Shown here piece after piece: positions 14,997-24,115 of a stretch of 36,037 nucleotides of DNA. The notes under the pieces are model-generated. The model did no database searches. It saw only the letters and a list, made by a program, of their open reading frames with translations, and was not told where the DNA came from. A program made the translations under genes and the position numbers. The DNA is taken from contig JAIQFL010000084.1 in assembly GCA_020073365.1 (NCBI GenBank), positions 1-36,037 on the forward strand. Direction: 5' to 3'. This DNA is from Terriglobia bacterium. GTDB lineage: Bacteria > Acidobacteriota > Terriglobia > Bryobacterales > Bryobacteraceae. Position 1 is the stretch's first letter, and every line of letters begins with the position of its first letter.

Positions 14997-17534
14997 GTGT
15001 CGATATTCGAAAACACGTTGCAAGATCTGCGTTTCGGAGCCCGCACGCTCGCCAAGAACCCCGGCGTCACCGCGATTGCCGCGCTGTCGCTGGCGCTCGG
15101 GATCGGCGCCAACACCGCCATTTTCAGCCTGATCGATACGGTGCTCGTCAAGATGCTGCCGGTGCGCGAACCGCAAGAACTGGTCCTGCTGACCGATCCC
15201 ACCGCGCAAGGCGTCTCCATCGGGTCGCAAGGGCCCGAACGGTCGAGCCTCAGCTATGGCGAATACGAGCACATCCGCGAGCGCCAGCAGGTGTTCCAGG
15301 GGATGTTCGCGGCCGAAAGCAGCTTGGACCGCGTGAGCGCTACGGTGGATGGCGGGTCGCCCGAAGATGTCTACCCACGCCTGGTTTCCGGCTCCTACTT
15401 CTCCGTGCTGGGCGTCAACCCCCTGCTGGGGCGGGCCTTCACGGCGGCCGACGACCAGGCTCCCCACAACGCCCCCTATACGGTCATCAGCTACGGCTAT
15501 TGGGACAAGCGCTTCGGGCGCAGCACCGGCGTCCTGGGGAAGGTCGTGAAGCTGGGCAAGGCGTCGCTGACCATCATCGGCGTGGCGCCGCCGCGGTTTT
15601 TCGGCGAGACGGTGGGCCAGTCTCCCGACCTGTGGATCCCCATGATGATGGAACCCGACCTCAAACCGGGCCGCGACTGGCTGCACGACGACGAAAGCAA
15701 CGTCACGCGCGTGATGTGGCTCCAGGTGATGGGGCGCCTCAAGCCCGGTGTCAATCTGAAGCAGGCGCAGGCCAACATCGCCGTGGTGTTCCAACAGATC
15801 CTGAGCGGTTACCAGGTCCCTGGCCTGAGCGCCGAGCAACGCCGTAACCAGTTGGAACAGAGGTTACAGTTGCGCCCAGGCGGCGAGGGCGCCAACTCGC
15901 TGAGCGACGATTTCGGCCAGCCGCTGCTGGTCCTCATGACGGTGGTCGGGCTGGTGCTGCTGATCGCGTGCGCCAACATCGCCAACCTGCTGCTGGCGCG
16001 GGCGGCGGGGCGCCAAAAAGAGATCGCGGTTCGCCTGGCCATGGGCGCCGGCCGGATGCGGCTCGGACTGCAGCTCCTCACCGAGAGCCTGCTCCTCTCC
16101 GCTATCGGCGGCGTGGTGGGGCTGCTGTTTGCCATGTGGGGAAGCTACTTGTTGCTGCGCGTGGTTTCGAGCGGCCCGAATCCCATTCCGCTGGAAGTGC
16201 ACACCGATATGCGCGTGCTGGGCTTCACAGCGGCCGTGTCGATCGTGACCGGAATTCTGTTCGGGCGCGCGCCGGCGTTCCGGGCGGCGCGCGTGGAAGT
16301 GGCATCCACTTTAAGAGAGAACTCGCGCGGCGTGATGGGCGGCGGTGGGCGGATCAGCGTGGGCAAAGTTCTGGTAGCGGCCCAGATCGCCATTTCGCTG
16401 CTGCTGCTGATCGGTTCCGGCCTGTTCATCCGCACGCTGCGCAACCTGGAGAAAGTGGAGCTCGGTTACGCGCGCGAGAAGCTGGTGCTGACCGATGTGG
16501 ATGCCACGTCGGCCGGGTACCGGGGAGCCGCCGCGGCGAATCTATACACCCGGCTGCTGGAGGAGATCCGCGCCATTCCCGGCGTCAAGAGCGCCACCTT
16601 TTCGCAGAACGGCCTGTTCAGCGGATCGGAATCCGGCACCCAGCTCTACGTGGAAGGCTACACACCGCCCAAGCCAGGCCAATCCGGAGCGCGCTTCGAC
16701 CAGGTGGGGCCGGACTACTTCGCCGCGCTGGGCATCCCCATTCTGCGCGGCCGCGAGATTGGCCGCCAGGACACCGCAGCCTCCACCCCGGTCACGGTGA
16801 TCAACCGGACCATGGCCAAGGAGTTCTTCGATGGCCGCGACCCTTTGGGCAAGCACATCAAGGACCTGTTCCCCGGGTCCACCGCTCAGTTCGAGATTGT
16901 GGGCGTGGCGGAGGACGTGCGCGACCACAATCTGCGCGGCAAGGTCGCCCGCCGGTTTTATGTCCCGGCCACCCAAGGATTGCCCGTCGTGCCGGAATTC
17001 GTGAACTTCGAAATCCGCACCATCGCCGACCCCGGAAGCGTGGTCGCGGCGGTGCGGCGCAAGTTCCAGTCCATCGACATTTCCTTGCCCATCGGAACTC
17101 CCGCCACCCTGGACGAGCTGGTGGGCCGTCAACTGCTCCAGGAGCGCATCATCGCCGAGCTCTCTACGTTCTTCGGAGCCCTGGCCTTGCTGTTGGCGTC
17201 GATGGGGCTCTACGGAGTGCTCTCGTATGCCGTGGCGCGCCGCACCAACGAGATCGGCATCCGCATGGCCATTGGCGCGGAGCAGCGCACGGTGGTGTGG
17301 ATGGTTCTGCGCGAGACCCTGGTGCTGGTGGCGGTGGGTGCGGCGATGGGGATCGGCGCCTCGATGGGCCTGGCGCGTCTGGTGGCGAGCCGCATGTTCG
17401 GAGTCGGCGCCGGCGACCCGTTGACCATCGTGGCCGCGGGAGCCACGCTTACCGTGGTCGCGATGTTTGCAGCATGCTTCCCCGCCATGCGTGCCGCCAA
17501 GGTAGATCCCATGGTAGCCCTGCGAGTGGAGTAA
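14997..17534 (+). CDS. ADOP-family ABC transporter permease (MacB/FtsX type)
   Basis: An 845-residue permease of the acidobacterial duplicated orphan permease type. The N-terminus FENTLQDLRFGARTLAKNPG leads to the first helix, with the hallmark LALGIGANTAIFSL. A periplasmic MacB-like core follows. The first FtsX domain starts near residue 310 (LLIACANIANLLLARAAGRQ, then EIAVRLAMGAGR). A second periplasmic part follows, and the second FtsX domain starts near 724 (YGVLSYAVARRTNEIGIRMA). The GTG at 14997 is chosen because GGAGG lies about 8 bases upstream and homologues start with this phrase; a longer frame from 14844 adds a low-quality leader. No ATPase gene is adjacent, as usual for this family. 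Substrate unknown. Confidence 0.9.
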   Translation: MSIFENTLQDLRFGARTLAKNPGVTAIAALSLALGIGANTAIFSLIDTVLVKMLPVREPQELVLLTDPTAQGVSIGSQGPERSSLSYGEYEHIRERQQVFQGMFAAESSLDRVSATVDGGSPEDVYPRLVSGSYFSVLGVNPLLGRAFTAADDQAPHNAPYTVISYGYWDKRFGRSTGVLGKVVKLGKASLTIIGVAPPRFFGETVGQSPDLWIPMMMEPDLKPGRDWLHDDESNVTRVMWLQVMGRLKPGVNLKQAQANIAVVFQQILSGYQVPGLSAEQRRNQLEQRLQLRPGGEGANSLSDDFGQPLLVLMTVVGLVLLIACANIANLLLARAAGRQKEIAVRLAMGAGRMRLGLQLLTESLLLSAIGGVVGLLFAMWGSYLLLRVVSSGPNPIPLEVHTDMRVLGFTAAVSIVTGILFGRAPAFRAARVEVASTLRENSRGVMGGGGRISVGKVLVAAQIAISLLLLIGSGLFIRTLRNLEKVELGYAREKLVLTDVDATSAGYRGAAAANLYTRLLEEIRAIPGVKSATFSQNGLFSGSESGTQLYVEGYTPPKPGQSGARFDQVGPDYFAALGIPILRGREIGRQDTAASTPVTVINRTMAKEFFDGRDPLGKHIKDLFPGSTAQFEIVGVAEDVRDHNLRGKVARRFYVPATQGLPVVPEFVNFEIRTIADPGSVVAAVRRKFQSIDISLPIGTPATLDELVGRQLLQERIIAELSTFFGALALLLASMGLYGVLSYAVARRTNEIGIRMAIGAEQRTVVWMVLRETLVLVAVGAAMGIGASMGLARLVASRMFGVGAGDPLTIVAAGATLTVVAMFAACFPAMRAAKVDPMVALRVE

Positions 17535-17600
17535 CACCGACACGCTACGCGTGCCGCATCCCTGTCTGTGTTGTTTTTTCCGGGCGGTCTTACGAGTGCG

Positions 17601-18428
17601 CTAACGCGCGCGGGCCGGCGGCGACAGTTTCTGAACCAGGCGCTGGAAATCCGCGGGGAGGCGGCTCTCAATCGAGACGCTCTTTCCCGATCGCGGATGA
17701 ACAAACCCGAGGCGCACCGCGTGAAGAGCCACGCGATTGATGAGCCCTTCGTTCGATTCCGCCGGATGGTATTTCCGGTCGCCGATCACCGGGTGGCCGA
17801 TCGCCGAAAACTGCGCCCGGATCTGATTCTGCAATCCCGTCACCAGCCGAAGCCGCACCAGCGACGCCCCCAAAAGAGGACGCTCCACCGAATATCGAAG
17901 TTCCGCGCGTGCCGCTGTGGGGTCGCTCTCCGGACGCAGTTTTTGAAACATCCCTTCCCGTCGAAAATGGTGAACCAGCGTCCCCTCGCCGGCCGCAAGC
18001 CGGCCGCGAACTACCGCGAGATACTCTCTCACCGGAGTGTGCGCAAGAAACTGTCGAACCAGCGTGTCGCGATCCGCTTCGGTCTTCGCAAAGAGCAAAA
18101 TCCCGGACGAAAAGCGATCGATGCGATGGACCACGAATGCTCGCTGCCGGCTCAGCCGCAGAGCCGCTGAAACCACGGACCAGGCGGACGGCGAGGTGGC
18201 GCCTTCAATCGGCACGGCTGGCAGCCCCGGCGGCTTATCGACCGCCATCACGGCGTCGTCTTCGTAAAGCACGGCAACCTCCCGCGAGAACAGGGGCTTG
18301 CGGTGCTCCTGGCGGGGTGAAGGCTCTCGCCGATCCTGGCGGCCTGAGGGCTTGCGCCGATCCTGGCGGTCTGAAGAAGGGGCCGGTTTTCCCGAACGCC
18401 CGCCCGCCTTGCGTGGGGGTTTCTTCAT
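17601..18428 (-). CDS. RluA-family RNA pseudouridine synthase
   Basis: A 275-residue enzyme isomerising uridine to pseudouridine in rRNA or tRNA. The catalytic motif HRIDRFSSGILLFAKT lies at residues 101-116, with Asp104 as the nucleophile. LYEDDAVMAVDKPPGLP (54-70) and VTGLQNQIRAQFSAIGHPVIGD are the other family signatures. The N-terminal 50 residues are a basic extension made of three 9-residue repeats (RQDRRKPSG type), perhaps for RNA contact. The S4 domain common in RluC/D enzymes is absent, so it resembles the shorter RluA branch. It is convergent with the ADOP permease gene and divergent from the following ABC membrane gene. Confidence 0.88.
   Translation of the reverse strand: MKKPPRKAGGRSGKPAPSSDRQDRRKPSGRQDRREPSPRQEHRKPLFSREVAVLYEDDAVMAVDKPPGLPAVPIEGATSPSAWSVVSAALRLSRQRAFVVHRIDRFSSGILLFAKTEADRDTLVRQFLAHTPVREYLAVVRGRLAAGEGTLVHHFRREGMFQKLRPESDPTAARAELRYSVERPLLGASLVRLRLVTGLQNQIRAQFSAIGHPVIGDRKYHPAESNEGLINRVALHAVRLGFVHPRSGKSVSIESRLPADFQRLVQKLSPPARAR
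18288..18368 (-). repeat. three 27-bp tandem repeats in the pseudouridine synthase gene
   Basis: Codons 21-47 of the gene consist of three 9-codon units: RQDRRKPSG, RQDRREPSP and RQEHRKPLF. At DNA level the shared phrase CGCCGATCCTGGCGG (plus strand) occurs at 18328 and 18355. The third, most diverged unit joins the folded domain. Copy number could vary by slippage. Confidence 0.75.
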
Positions 18429-18567
18429 GTGCGGAGTGGTTGATGGGTTGCTTGCAGAATAGTCGGACCAGCCCTATTATCGAACCATTTCGTGACCATC
18501 GCAATCCGCCGCAGGTTGACAAGAAGGCCGACGATGGCGCTCCCCCGAGTGGACCCCGGCGGACCAG

Positions 18568-18590
18568 GGGCGGACCAGGGGGGTCCGCCC
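18568..18590. repeat. GC-rich hairpin between divergent genes
   Basis: GGGCGGACC (18568-18576) and GGTCCGCCC (18582-18590) pair perfectly around a five-base loop, preceded by another GGCGGACCAGGGG unit at 18558-18570. It lies 39 bases before the ABC membrane gene start. It could influence the leader of that mRNA or be a REP-like element. No T-run follows. Confidence 0.55.
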
Positions 18591-18628
18591 ACGGAACAAC
18601 CTAGCCCTCTACGGCGTCTTAACATGGT

Positions 18629-20278
18629 ATGAAGCAACGGTCGGACCATCCGTTCGTGATGCTGGTCCGCCATTTCTTCGGCCGCTTCTTCGACACCGAA
18701 TCGCTCTCGCCGCAGGGCGATCCGCAGGCCAACTTCACACAAACCCTGGGCATCCTGGCGGTCCCTAGCGCCTTCTTCATTCTGGTTTGCCGCCCCCTCG
18801 GCCTCTGGGGCTGGAGCCTGGTGGGGGTGCGCTACATCTTCTTGTCGATTTCCATGATCCTCATGGGATTCATCATGGTCTTCGAGTGGAACGCCCTGTT
18901 TCCCGACCGCCGCGATTACCAGATCCTGACGCCGCTGCCGCTTCGGTTGTCCGCCTTGTTCCTCGCCAAAGCCATCGCGTTGGGCGCTTTCCTCGGCATC
19001 TTTCTGGTAGACGTCAATTTCTTCGGAGTGCTTTTCTGGGGAGGAATCGATCGGGGCCGGAACATCTTCAACCTCATTGGCGCGCATGTCGTGGCCATGC
19101 TGGCGGGCGGTCTGTTCGCGGCCCTGGCGATTGCCGCGCTGCAGGGCGTGTTGATCACGATCTTGCCTGGGAAGGCCTACCGGCGGGTTTCGGTCACGCT
19201 GCAGACTCTGCTGATGAGCGCGCTGGTGATGCTGCTGTTTCTCACTCCCCTGATGGGATTCGGCATCGAGGGGCTCGCCAAAGCCCGCAGCCCGCTGGCC
19301 TATTGGTTTCCCGGTTTCTGGTTCATCGGGCTCTACGAACGCCAGCGGCCGGCCACGCACGACCAGTTCCTTCTCGGTTTGGGGAGCTTCGCCATCCGAG
19401 GGCTCTGGTGCGCCGCGGGCCTATTCGTGTTGACCTTCCTGCCCTTCTATCGGCGGCACGCCCGCAAGATGTTGGAGACGCCCGAGCCCAGCCCCGCCGG
19501 CTCCGGGCGGCTGGCGGCATGGGCGGGCAGCGCCGTGGAGCGCAGGCTGTTGAAGCATCCCATCGAGAGCGCCGTCTTCCATTTCATCAGCCAGACTATC
19601 ACGCGCAGCGTGAAGCATCGCCTGTTCCTGGCGACCTACGGAGGATTCGGCGCCGCGCTGGCCGTAATGACTTGGCGATCGGGCGAGTCCGGACTGCTGC
19701 GCTTGCCGCTGACCCTGTCGTTCGTGCTGGTCTCCGGCCTCCGCGCGGCCTTCAACTTTCCCTCCGAGCTGGGCGCCAACTGGGCCTTCCAGCTCACCGA
19801 GACCAGTCGGGTGCAGGAGTACCTGGCGGCCACGCGGAAGTGGATCCTCCTGTGCGCCATCCTGCCGCTGTTCGCGCTGCTGGCCCCCATGGAGTTCGCC
19901 TGCTTCCGGTGGACGGCGGCTCTCTTCCACCTGGCTTATGGCATCGCGCTTTCGGTCCTGTTGATGGAGATCATGTTCTTCGATTTCCGCAAAGTCCCCT
20001 TCACCTGCGCGCACTTGCCGGGCAAGGTCAACCTGGTGGGGCTCAGCGTGGTGTACATCCTGGGGTTCACCATGTACAGCAGGACTATGGCCGACCTCGA
20101 AACCTGGCTCGCCGCGACGCCCGTGCCGGCAGTTCTCTTCTTCGGCTGCGCCGCATTAGCCTGCGTGGCGCTGAACGGCTGGCGGCATCGCTGGTTTGCG
20201 GGTGAAGCCGGCGCCGCCATCCTGGACTACGAGGACCCGGGCGATCCCGTGGTCCGCACGCTGGGGATCACACAATAG
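18629..20278 (+). CDS. polytopic membrane protein, ABC-2-like exporter permease
   Basis: A 549-residue protein with roughly twelve hydrophobic segments, for example GILAVPSAFFILVCRPLGLW, FLSISMILMGFIMVF, FFGVLFW, ALVMLLFLTPLMGF and VVYILGFTMYS. It has no recognised catalytic motif. It lies 12 bases upstream of an ABC ATPase in the same orientation, so it is probably the membrane half of an ABC-2-type exporter. A motif PDRRDYQILTPLPLR in the first cytoplasmic loop resembles the coupling region seen in large ABC-2 permeases. The ribosome binding site is weak; an out-of-frame ATG at 18624 is not favoured. Substrate unknown. Confidence 0.7.
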   Translation: MKQRSDHPFVMLVRHFFGRFFDTESLSPQGDPQANFTQTLGILAVPSAFFILVCRPLGLWGWSLVGVRYIFLSISMILMGFIMVFEWNALFPDRRDYQILTPLPLRLSALFLAKAIALGAFLGIFLVDVNFFGVLFWGGIDRGRNIFNLIGAHVVAMLAGGLFAALAIAALQGVLITILPGKAYRRVSVTLQTLLMSALVMLLFLTPLMGFGIEGLAKARSPLAYWFPGFWFIGLYERQRPATHDQFLLGLGSFAIRGLWCAAGLFVLTFLPFYRRHARKMLETPEPSPAGSGRLAAWAGSAVERRLLKHPIESAVFHFISQTITRSVKHRLFLATYGGFGAALAVMTWRSGESGLLRLPLTLSFVLVSGLRAAFNFPSELGANWAFQLTETSRVQEYLAATRKWILLCAILPLFALLAPMEFACFRWTAALFHLAYGIALSVLLMEIMFFDFRKVPFTCAHLPGKVNLVGLSVVYILGFTMYSRTMADLETWLAATPVPAVLFFGCAALACVALNGWRHRWFAGEAGAAILDYEDPGDPVVRTLGITQ

Positions 20279-20290
20279 GAGCCATCGCCG

Positions 20291-21061
20291 ATGCTGGAGA
20301 TCCAAGGACTGACCAAGTGCTACCGCAACAACCCGGTGGTCAACGATGTCAGCTTCACCGTGCGGCCGGGTGAAGTCACCGGCTATCTGGGCCCCAACGG
20401 CTCGGGCAAATCGACCACCGTGAAGATCATCACGGGGCTCATAGAAGCCACCACCGGCACGGTGCTATTGGATGGCCGGGATATCCGCGAGGACCCCATG
20501 GGGTTCCGGCGCCGCCTCGGATACGTTCCCGAAGAGGCCATTCTCTATTCGTATCTCACCGGCCTGGAGTACCTGGAGCTCATCGGACGTCTGCGAGGTC
20601 TCGATCCCGGCGAAGTAGAGCGCAAAGCCAATGGGCTGCTGGAACTGTTCTCGTTGCAATCCTACCGCCATGCGTCCATCTCGACCTATTCGAAGGGGAT
20701 GAAGCAACGGGTCCTGATCTCCGCCGCGCTACTGCACGACCCCGATGTGTTGATTCTGGACGAGCCGCTTTCGGGTATCGACGTGACCTCCGCGCAGTTA
20801 TTCCGGCACCTGCTGAACGAACTGGCCAGCCAGGGGAAGACGATTCTATACATCTCGCACGTGCTGGAGGTGGTGGAGAAGGTCTGTGCGCGCGTGATCA
20901 TCATCTACAAGGGCCGCATCATGGCCGCCGATTCGGTGGAGCGCCTGCGCGACCTGATGAACGTTCCCTCGCTCGAAGGCATATTCTCACAACTGGTGGA
21001 AGAGCGCGACCTGGAAGGCGTGGCGCGGGATATCGTAGCGACCATTCAGACCAGGGCATGA
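20291..21061 (+). CDS. ABC transporter ATP-binding protein
   Basis: A 256-residue ABC ATPase of the ABC-2/CcmA-like branch. It has Walker A GPNGSGKST (34-42), a Q-loop region in GYVPEEAILYSYLTG, signature YSKGMKQRV (about 133-141), Walker B VLILDEPLSG (about 153-162) and H-loop ISHVLE. The start is supported by GGAG 8 bases upstream. It energises the membrane protein encoded just before it, 12 bases away. The signature has S-K-G-M instead of S-G-G-Q, as is common in the ABC-2 group. It is unlikely to serve the MacB/FtsX-type permeases further downstream, which normally use LolD-like ATPases. Confidence 0.92.
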   Translation: MLEIQGLTKCYRNNPVVNDVSFTVRPGEVTGYLGPNGSGKSTTVKIITGLIEATTGTVLLDGRDIREDPMGFRRRLGYVPEEAILYSYLTGLEYLELIGRLRGLDPGEVERKANGLLELFSLQSYRHASISTYSKGMKQRVLISAALLHDPDVLILDEPLSGIDVTSAQLFRHLLNELASQGKTILYISHVLEVVEKVCARVIIIYKGRIMAADSVERLRDLMNVPSLEGIFSQLVEERDLEGVARDIVATIQTRA

Positions 21062-21127
21062 AATGGTGAGGCGGACCCCCTTGCCTTCGGGGCGCCGACG
21101 GACCAAGGCAAGCTGTGAAGGATTGTT

Positions 21128-21147
21128 GGCAGGCGAAAGCGCCTGCC
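21128..21147. repeat. short perfect hairpin followed by TGCCCCACCCAA
   Basis: GGCAGGCG (21128-21135) and CGCCTGCC (21140-21147) pair around AAAG. The sequence TGCCCCACCCAA overlapping its right end also occurs at the left arm of the inverted repeat at 9431-9499, suggesting one repeat family. Confidence 0.65.
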
Positions 21148-21300
21148 CCACCCAAACGCAAGGCGCCAAAGACTCCTCGTTTCGGCGACCGAAAGCCCCA
21201 AGGAATTGTGGTCTTGCGCAACGTGCCGCTCAACTGAACGGCCGGAAACAGGAGGCTGGCAGGATAAGCTGCCCCTCACATCAGGGCCGGGGGAACGCCC

Positions 21301-21383
21301 AAAGCAAATGTATTTGCTTTCGGCTTACTGAAAACAAATGGTTTAGATTCGATTTTGGGCGAAAAAGGGAAAATGTATTTGCT
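21301..21383. promoter_or_regulatory. AT-rich palindrome with a second half copy, candidate operator
   Basis: AAAGCAAAT and ATTTGCTTT (21301-21309 and 21312-21320) form a near-perfect palindrome with a two-base centre. The 13-mer AAATGTATTTGCT recurs at 21306-21318 and 21371-21383, 65 bases apart, about six helical turns. The spacing and symmetry suit a dimeric regulator upstream of the permease pair at 21553. No regulator gene is adjacent, so this is an inference from symmetry. Confidence 0.4.
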
Positions 21384-21552
21384 CTTTTGGGGGCCTTCCG
21401 AGAACCAATTCCTCAGCGCCTGCGTACCTTAAAACAGTGGCCGCGCCGCCCCGACCCTGCCGTTGCATCGTTCCCCGAATGAATGCTTCAATGACAAGGT
21501 AGGCACAGTAGTCGAGATTACCCGACAGTTCGCGGCGCATCGGAGGTAGCCC

Positions 21553-22851
21553 GTGACAGTGCTAAGCCCAACGCAAGCTCCCGCACGGGAACGAGTCCTG
21601 GAGAAAAGCCGTGCGATCACCAAATGGGTGACGGCCCGCGAGGCATTCTGGGTTGCCCTGGAGGCATTACGCAGCCACAAGCTGCGCTCCTTCCTCACCC
21701 TGCTCGGGGTGGTAATCGCTACCACCACCCTGATCGTAGTCATGTCGATCGTGAACGGCATGAACGTCTACATCGCCGACCACATTGCCAACCTGGGCGC
21801 CAACACTTTCGTCCTGCACCAGTTCCAATGGGCGCAAGGCTTCGACTCGTTCCTGAAGGCGCGGCGGCGCAACCAGCCCATCCGCATTGAGGACTACGAA
21901 TTTCTGAGAGAGACCTTACAGGGCTACCAGCAAATCGGCGCGATGGCCCAACTCAACCCCAACCCCACGGCGCGCTACAAGGGTCACCTGATTGACGAGA
22001 TCAACCTGAACGCGATGACCCCCAGCTTCGCCGACATCGGCCGCGAAAAAGTGGAAAGCGGGCGATACATCAATGACGCCGACTACCGGCATAACGCCCG
22101 GGTCTGCGTCATCGGTCAGGACCTGGTGGAGAAGCTCTTTGCTAACGTCGACCCTCTAGGCAAAGAAGTGTCGCTGGCGGGTCTGCCGTTCCGCGTGGTC
22201 GGCGTCACGGAACGAGTCGGCAGCACGTTCGGACAAAGCCAGGATAACTTCGCCATTATTCCCTTGACCACCTTTCGCAGCATCTGGATGGCCCGGCCGG
22301 AGCTCCTGGTTTTCATCAAGGCGCCGGACGGCCCGCACATGACCGAACTGGAGGACGAAGTCCGGGCCCTGATGCGTGCCCGCCGGCACGTCCCCTACAA
22401 GGAAGACGACACCTTCGGCATCAACGCCTCCGATACGTTGATGAGCGCCTGGAGAGACCTGACGGGCACTATTTTCGCCGTGACCATCGGGTTGGTGGCG
22501 GTATTCATGGTGGTGGGTGGGATCGTGATCATGAACATCATGCTGGCCAGCGTCACGGAACGCACACACGAGATCGGCATCCGCAAGTCGGTGGGAGCGC
22601 GCCGCCGCGACATCCTGTGGCAGTTCGTCATTGAGTCCGGAGTGATGGCCAGTACGGGCGGCATCGCGGGCGTGCTGCTCGCCGTGTGCATCGCCAAGTT
22701 GGTCAATATCGTGTTCACCGCAGCCGTCCCTCTGAGCGCCGTGATCGTCGGCGTGACGCTGTCCGCCGCGGTGGGCCTGTTTTTCGGGATCTATCCCGCC
22801 ACCCAAGCGGCGCGGCTGGCGCCCATCGATGCGCTGAGAAACGAGAATTGA
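21553..22851 (+). CDS. MacB/FtsX-type ABC permease (first of pair)
   Basis: A 432-residue permease with the MacB architecture. A first helix (SHKLRSFLTLLGVVIATTTL, about residues 38-58) is followed by a periplasmic core of about 220 residues and three C-terminal helices with the FtsX signature ERTHEIGIRKSVGARRRDI. The N-terminal 35 residues form a cytoplasmic leader. The GTG start is supported by GGAGG 6 bases upstream. The second permease begins two bases after the stop. No LolD-like ATPase or membrane-fusion protein is adjacent. Members of this family export peptides, lipoproteins or antibiotics, or act as mechanotransmission devices; the role here is unknown. Confidence 0.88.
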   Translation: MTVLSPTQAPARERVLEKSRAITKWVTAREAFWVALEALRSHKLRSFLTLLGVVIATTTLIVVMSIVNGMNVYIADHIANLGANTFVLHQFQWAQGFDSFLKARRRNQPIRIEDYEFLRETLQGYQQIGAMAQLNPNPTARYKGHLIDEINLNAMTPSFADIGREKVESGRYINDADYRHNARVCVIGQDLVEKLFANVDPLGKEVSLAGLPFRVVGVTERVGSTFGQSQDNFAIIPLTTFRSIWMARPELLVFIKAPDGPHMTELEDEVRALMRARRHVPYKEDDTFGINASDTLMSAWRDLTGTIFAVTIGLVAVFMVVGGIVIMNIMLASVTERTHEIGIRKSVGARRRDILWQFVIESGVMASTGGIAGVLLAVCIAKLVNIVFTAAVPLSAVIVGVTLSAAVGLFFGIYPATQAARLAPIDALRNEN

Positions 22852-22852
22852 A

Positions 22853-24115
22853 ATGATACAAGCGTACCGTCACCACGTTCGCGAGAATCTGCTACTGGCG
22901 CTCGACACGCTCCGCAGGCACAAATTCCGGTCGTTCCTCACGGTCCTCGGGGTGTTCATCGGCACCACCACGGTGATCGCTGTAACTTCCATCATCGCCG
23001 GGTTGGACAAGCAACTGGTGGACGTGGCCGAACAATTCGGCACCCGCACCCTGTGGGTCTACAAGCTGCAGCTCGGCGCGCCTCACGCCTTGACCCGCGA
23101 CGAACGGTTGCGCAAACCCCTTAGCTACGAAGACGCCATGGCCATCAAGGATGAGAGCCCCTCGACCGAGACGGTTTCCGTGGAGCTGTTTCGCGAAATG
23201 GGGGACTTCGGTTTGCCGCCCGTTACCGCCAGGTACAAGGGCCAGGACATGGTCGACGCCCTTTTCGTCGGGGTCACCGCGGACCACTTGCGGCTCATCA
23301 ATGCCACGCTTGGCGAGGGCCGCTTCTTCACCGACGCCGAGGACCTGCACCGGCGCGACGTGGCGGTGGTCGGCGACGGCGTTCGCAAGCGATTCTTCGA
23401 GCATGCCGATCCGATCGGCAAGACCATTCTGGTGGACGGGCACAACCTGGAAATCGTCGGCACCCTCACCAAGTTCAAATCGTTTCTGGGCGACGACCAG
23501 AACGATAAGGCCATACTCGCCCCCTACCATACTTTCAAGAAGACGTACCCCGAAGCCAAAGACAACTTCATCTGCGTACTGGCGGAGCCGGGGAAAATGG
23601 ACGAGGCCAAGGACGAAGTTACCGCGGTGCTGCGCCGCCGCCGCCACGTGAAGCCGTCGGAGCCCGACAACTTCGGCATCTCCAGCGCGGAGTCGGTGAT
23701 CAGCCAGTTTCGGCAGGTCATCGCCACGGTGGGCCTGGTGATGGTGGTGATCTCCTCTATCGGCCTGTTGGTGGGCGGCATAGGCGTGATGAACATCATG
23801 CTGGTGTCGGTCACCGAGAGGACGCGTGAAATCGGCGTGCGCAAGGCCATCGGCGCGCGGCGCAGCGACATCAAGTGGCAATTCCTACTGGAAGCCATGA
23901 CCTTGACCGCGTCCGGAGGTCTCATCGGCATCCTGGTCGGTTGGCTGCTCAGCGGGGCCATCCGCACTTTCGTCCCCAGCCTGCCCTCCCACGTGCCTCT
24001 GTGGTCGGTCATCGCCGGGTTCACGGTGGCTACCAGCGTCGGTCTCTTCTTCGGCCTCTGGCCGGCGATGAAAGCGGCCCGGCTCGATCCCATCGCCGCC
24101 TTGCGGTGCGAGTAA
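22853..24115 (+). CDS. MacB/FtsX-type ABC permease (second of pair)
   Basis: A 420-residue paralogue of the preceding permease. It has the first helix RRHKFRSFLTVLGVFIGTTT (about residues 18-37), a periplasmic MacB core, and three C-terminal helices around VGGIGVMNIMLVSVTERTRE and IGVRKAIGARRSDIKWQF. It ends with the family-typical KAARLDPIAALRCE. The start lies one base after the previous stop, so the two are co-translated and could form a heterodimer. The ATPase must come from elsewhere. Confidence 0.9.
   Translation: MIQAYRHHVRENLLLALDTLRRHKFRSFLTVLGVFIGTTTVIAVTSIIAGLDKQLVDVAEQFGTRTLWVYKLQLGAPHALTRDERLRKPLSYEDAMAIKDESPSTETVSVELFREMGDFGLPPVTARYKGQDMVDALFVGVTADHLRLINATLGEGRFFTDAEDLHRRDVAVVGDGVRKRFFEHADPIGKTILVDGHNLEIVGTLTKFKSFLGDDQNDKAILAPYHTFKKTYPEAKDNFICVLAEPGKMDEAKDEVTAVLRRRRHVKPSEPDNFGISSAESVISQFRQVIATVGLVMVVISSIGLLVGGIGVMNIMLVSVTERTREIGVRKAIGARRSDIKWQFLLEAMTLTASGGLIGILVGWLLSGAIRTFVPSLPSHVPLWSVIAGFTVATSVGLFFGLWPAMKAARLDPIAALRCE

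Larger units (their letters stand above)
21062..21552. other. 491-bp intergenic region with hairpins and repeats
   Basis: No gene is supported here; open frames on both strands show no domains and cross the repeats. The region holds a REP-like hairpin (21128-21147), an AT-rich palindrome (21301-21320) and a second copy of part of that palindrome (21371-21383). The last 10 bases contain the GGAGG ribosome binding site of the following permease gene. Confidence 0.6.

Noticed and set aside
18301..18590. CRISPR-like repetition
   Set aside because: The repeats are contiguous 27-bp coding units plus a single hairpin, without unique spacers.
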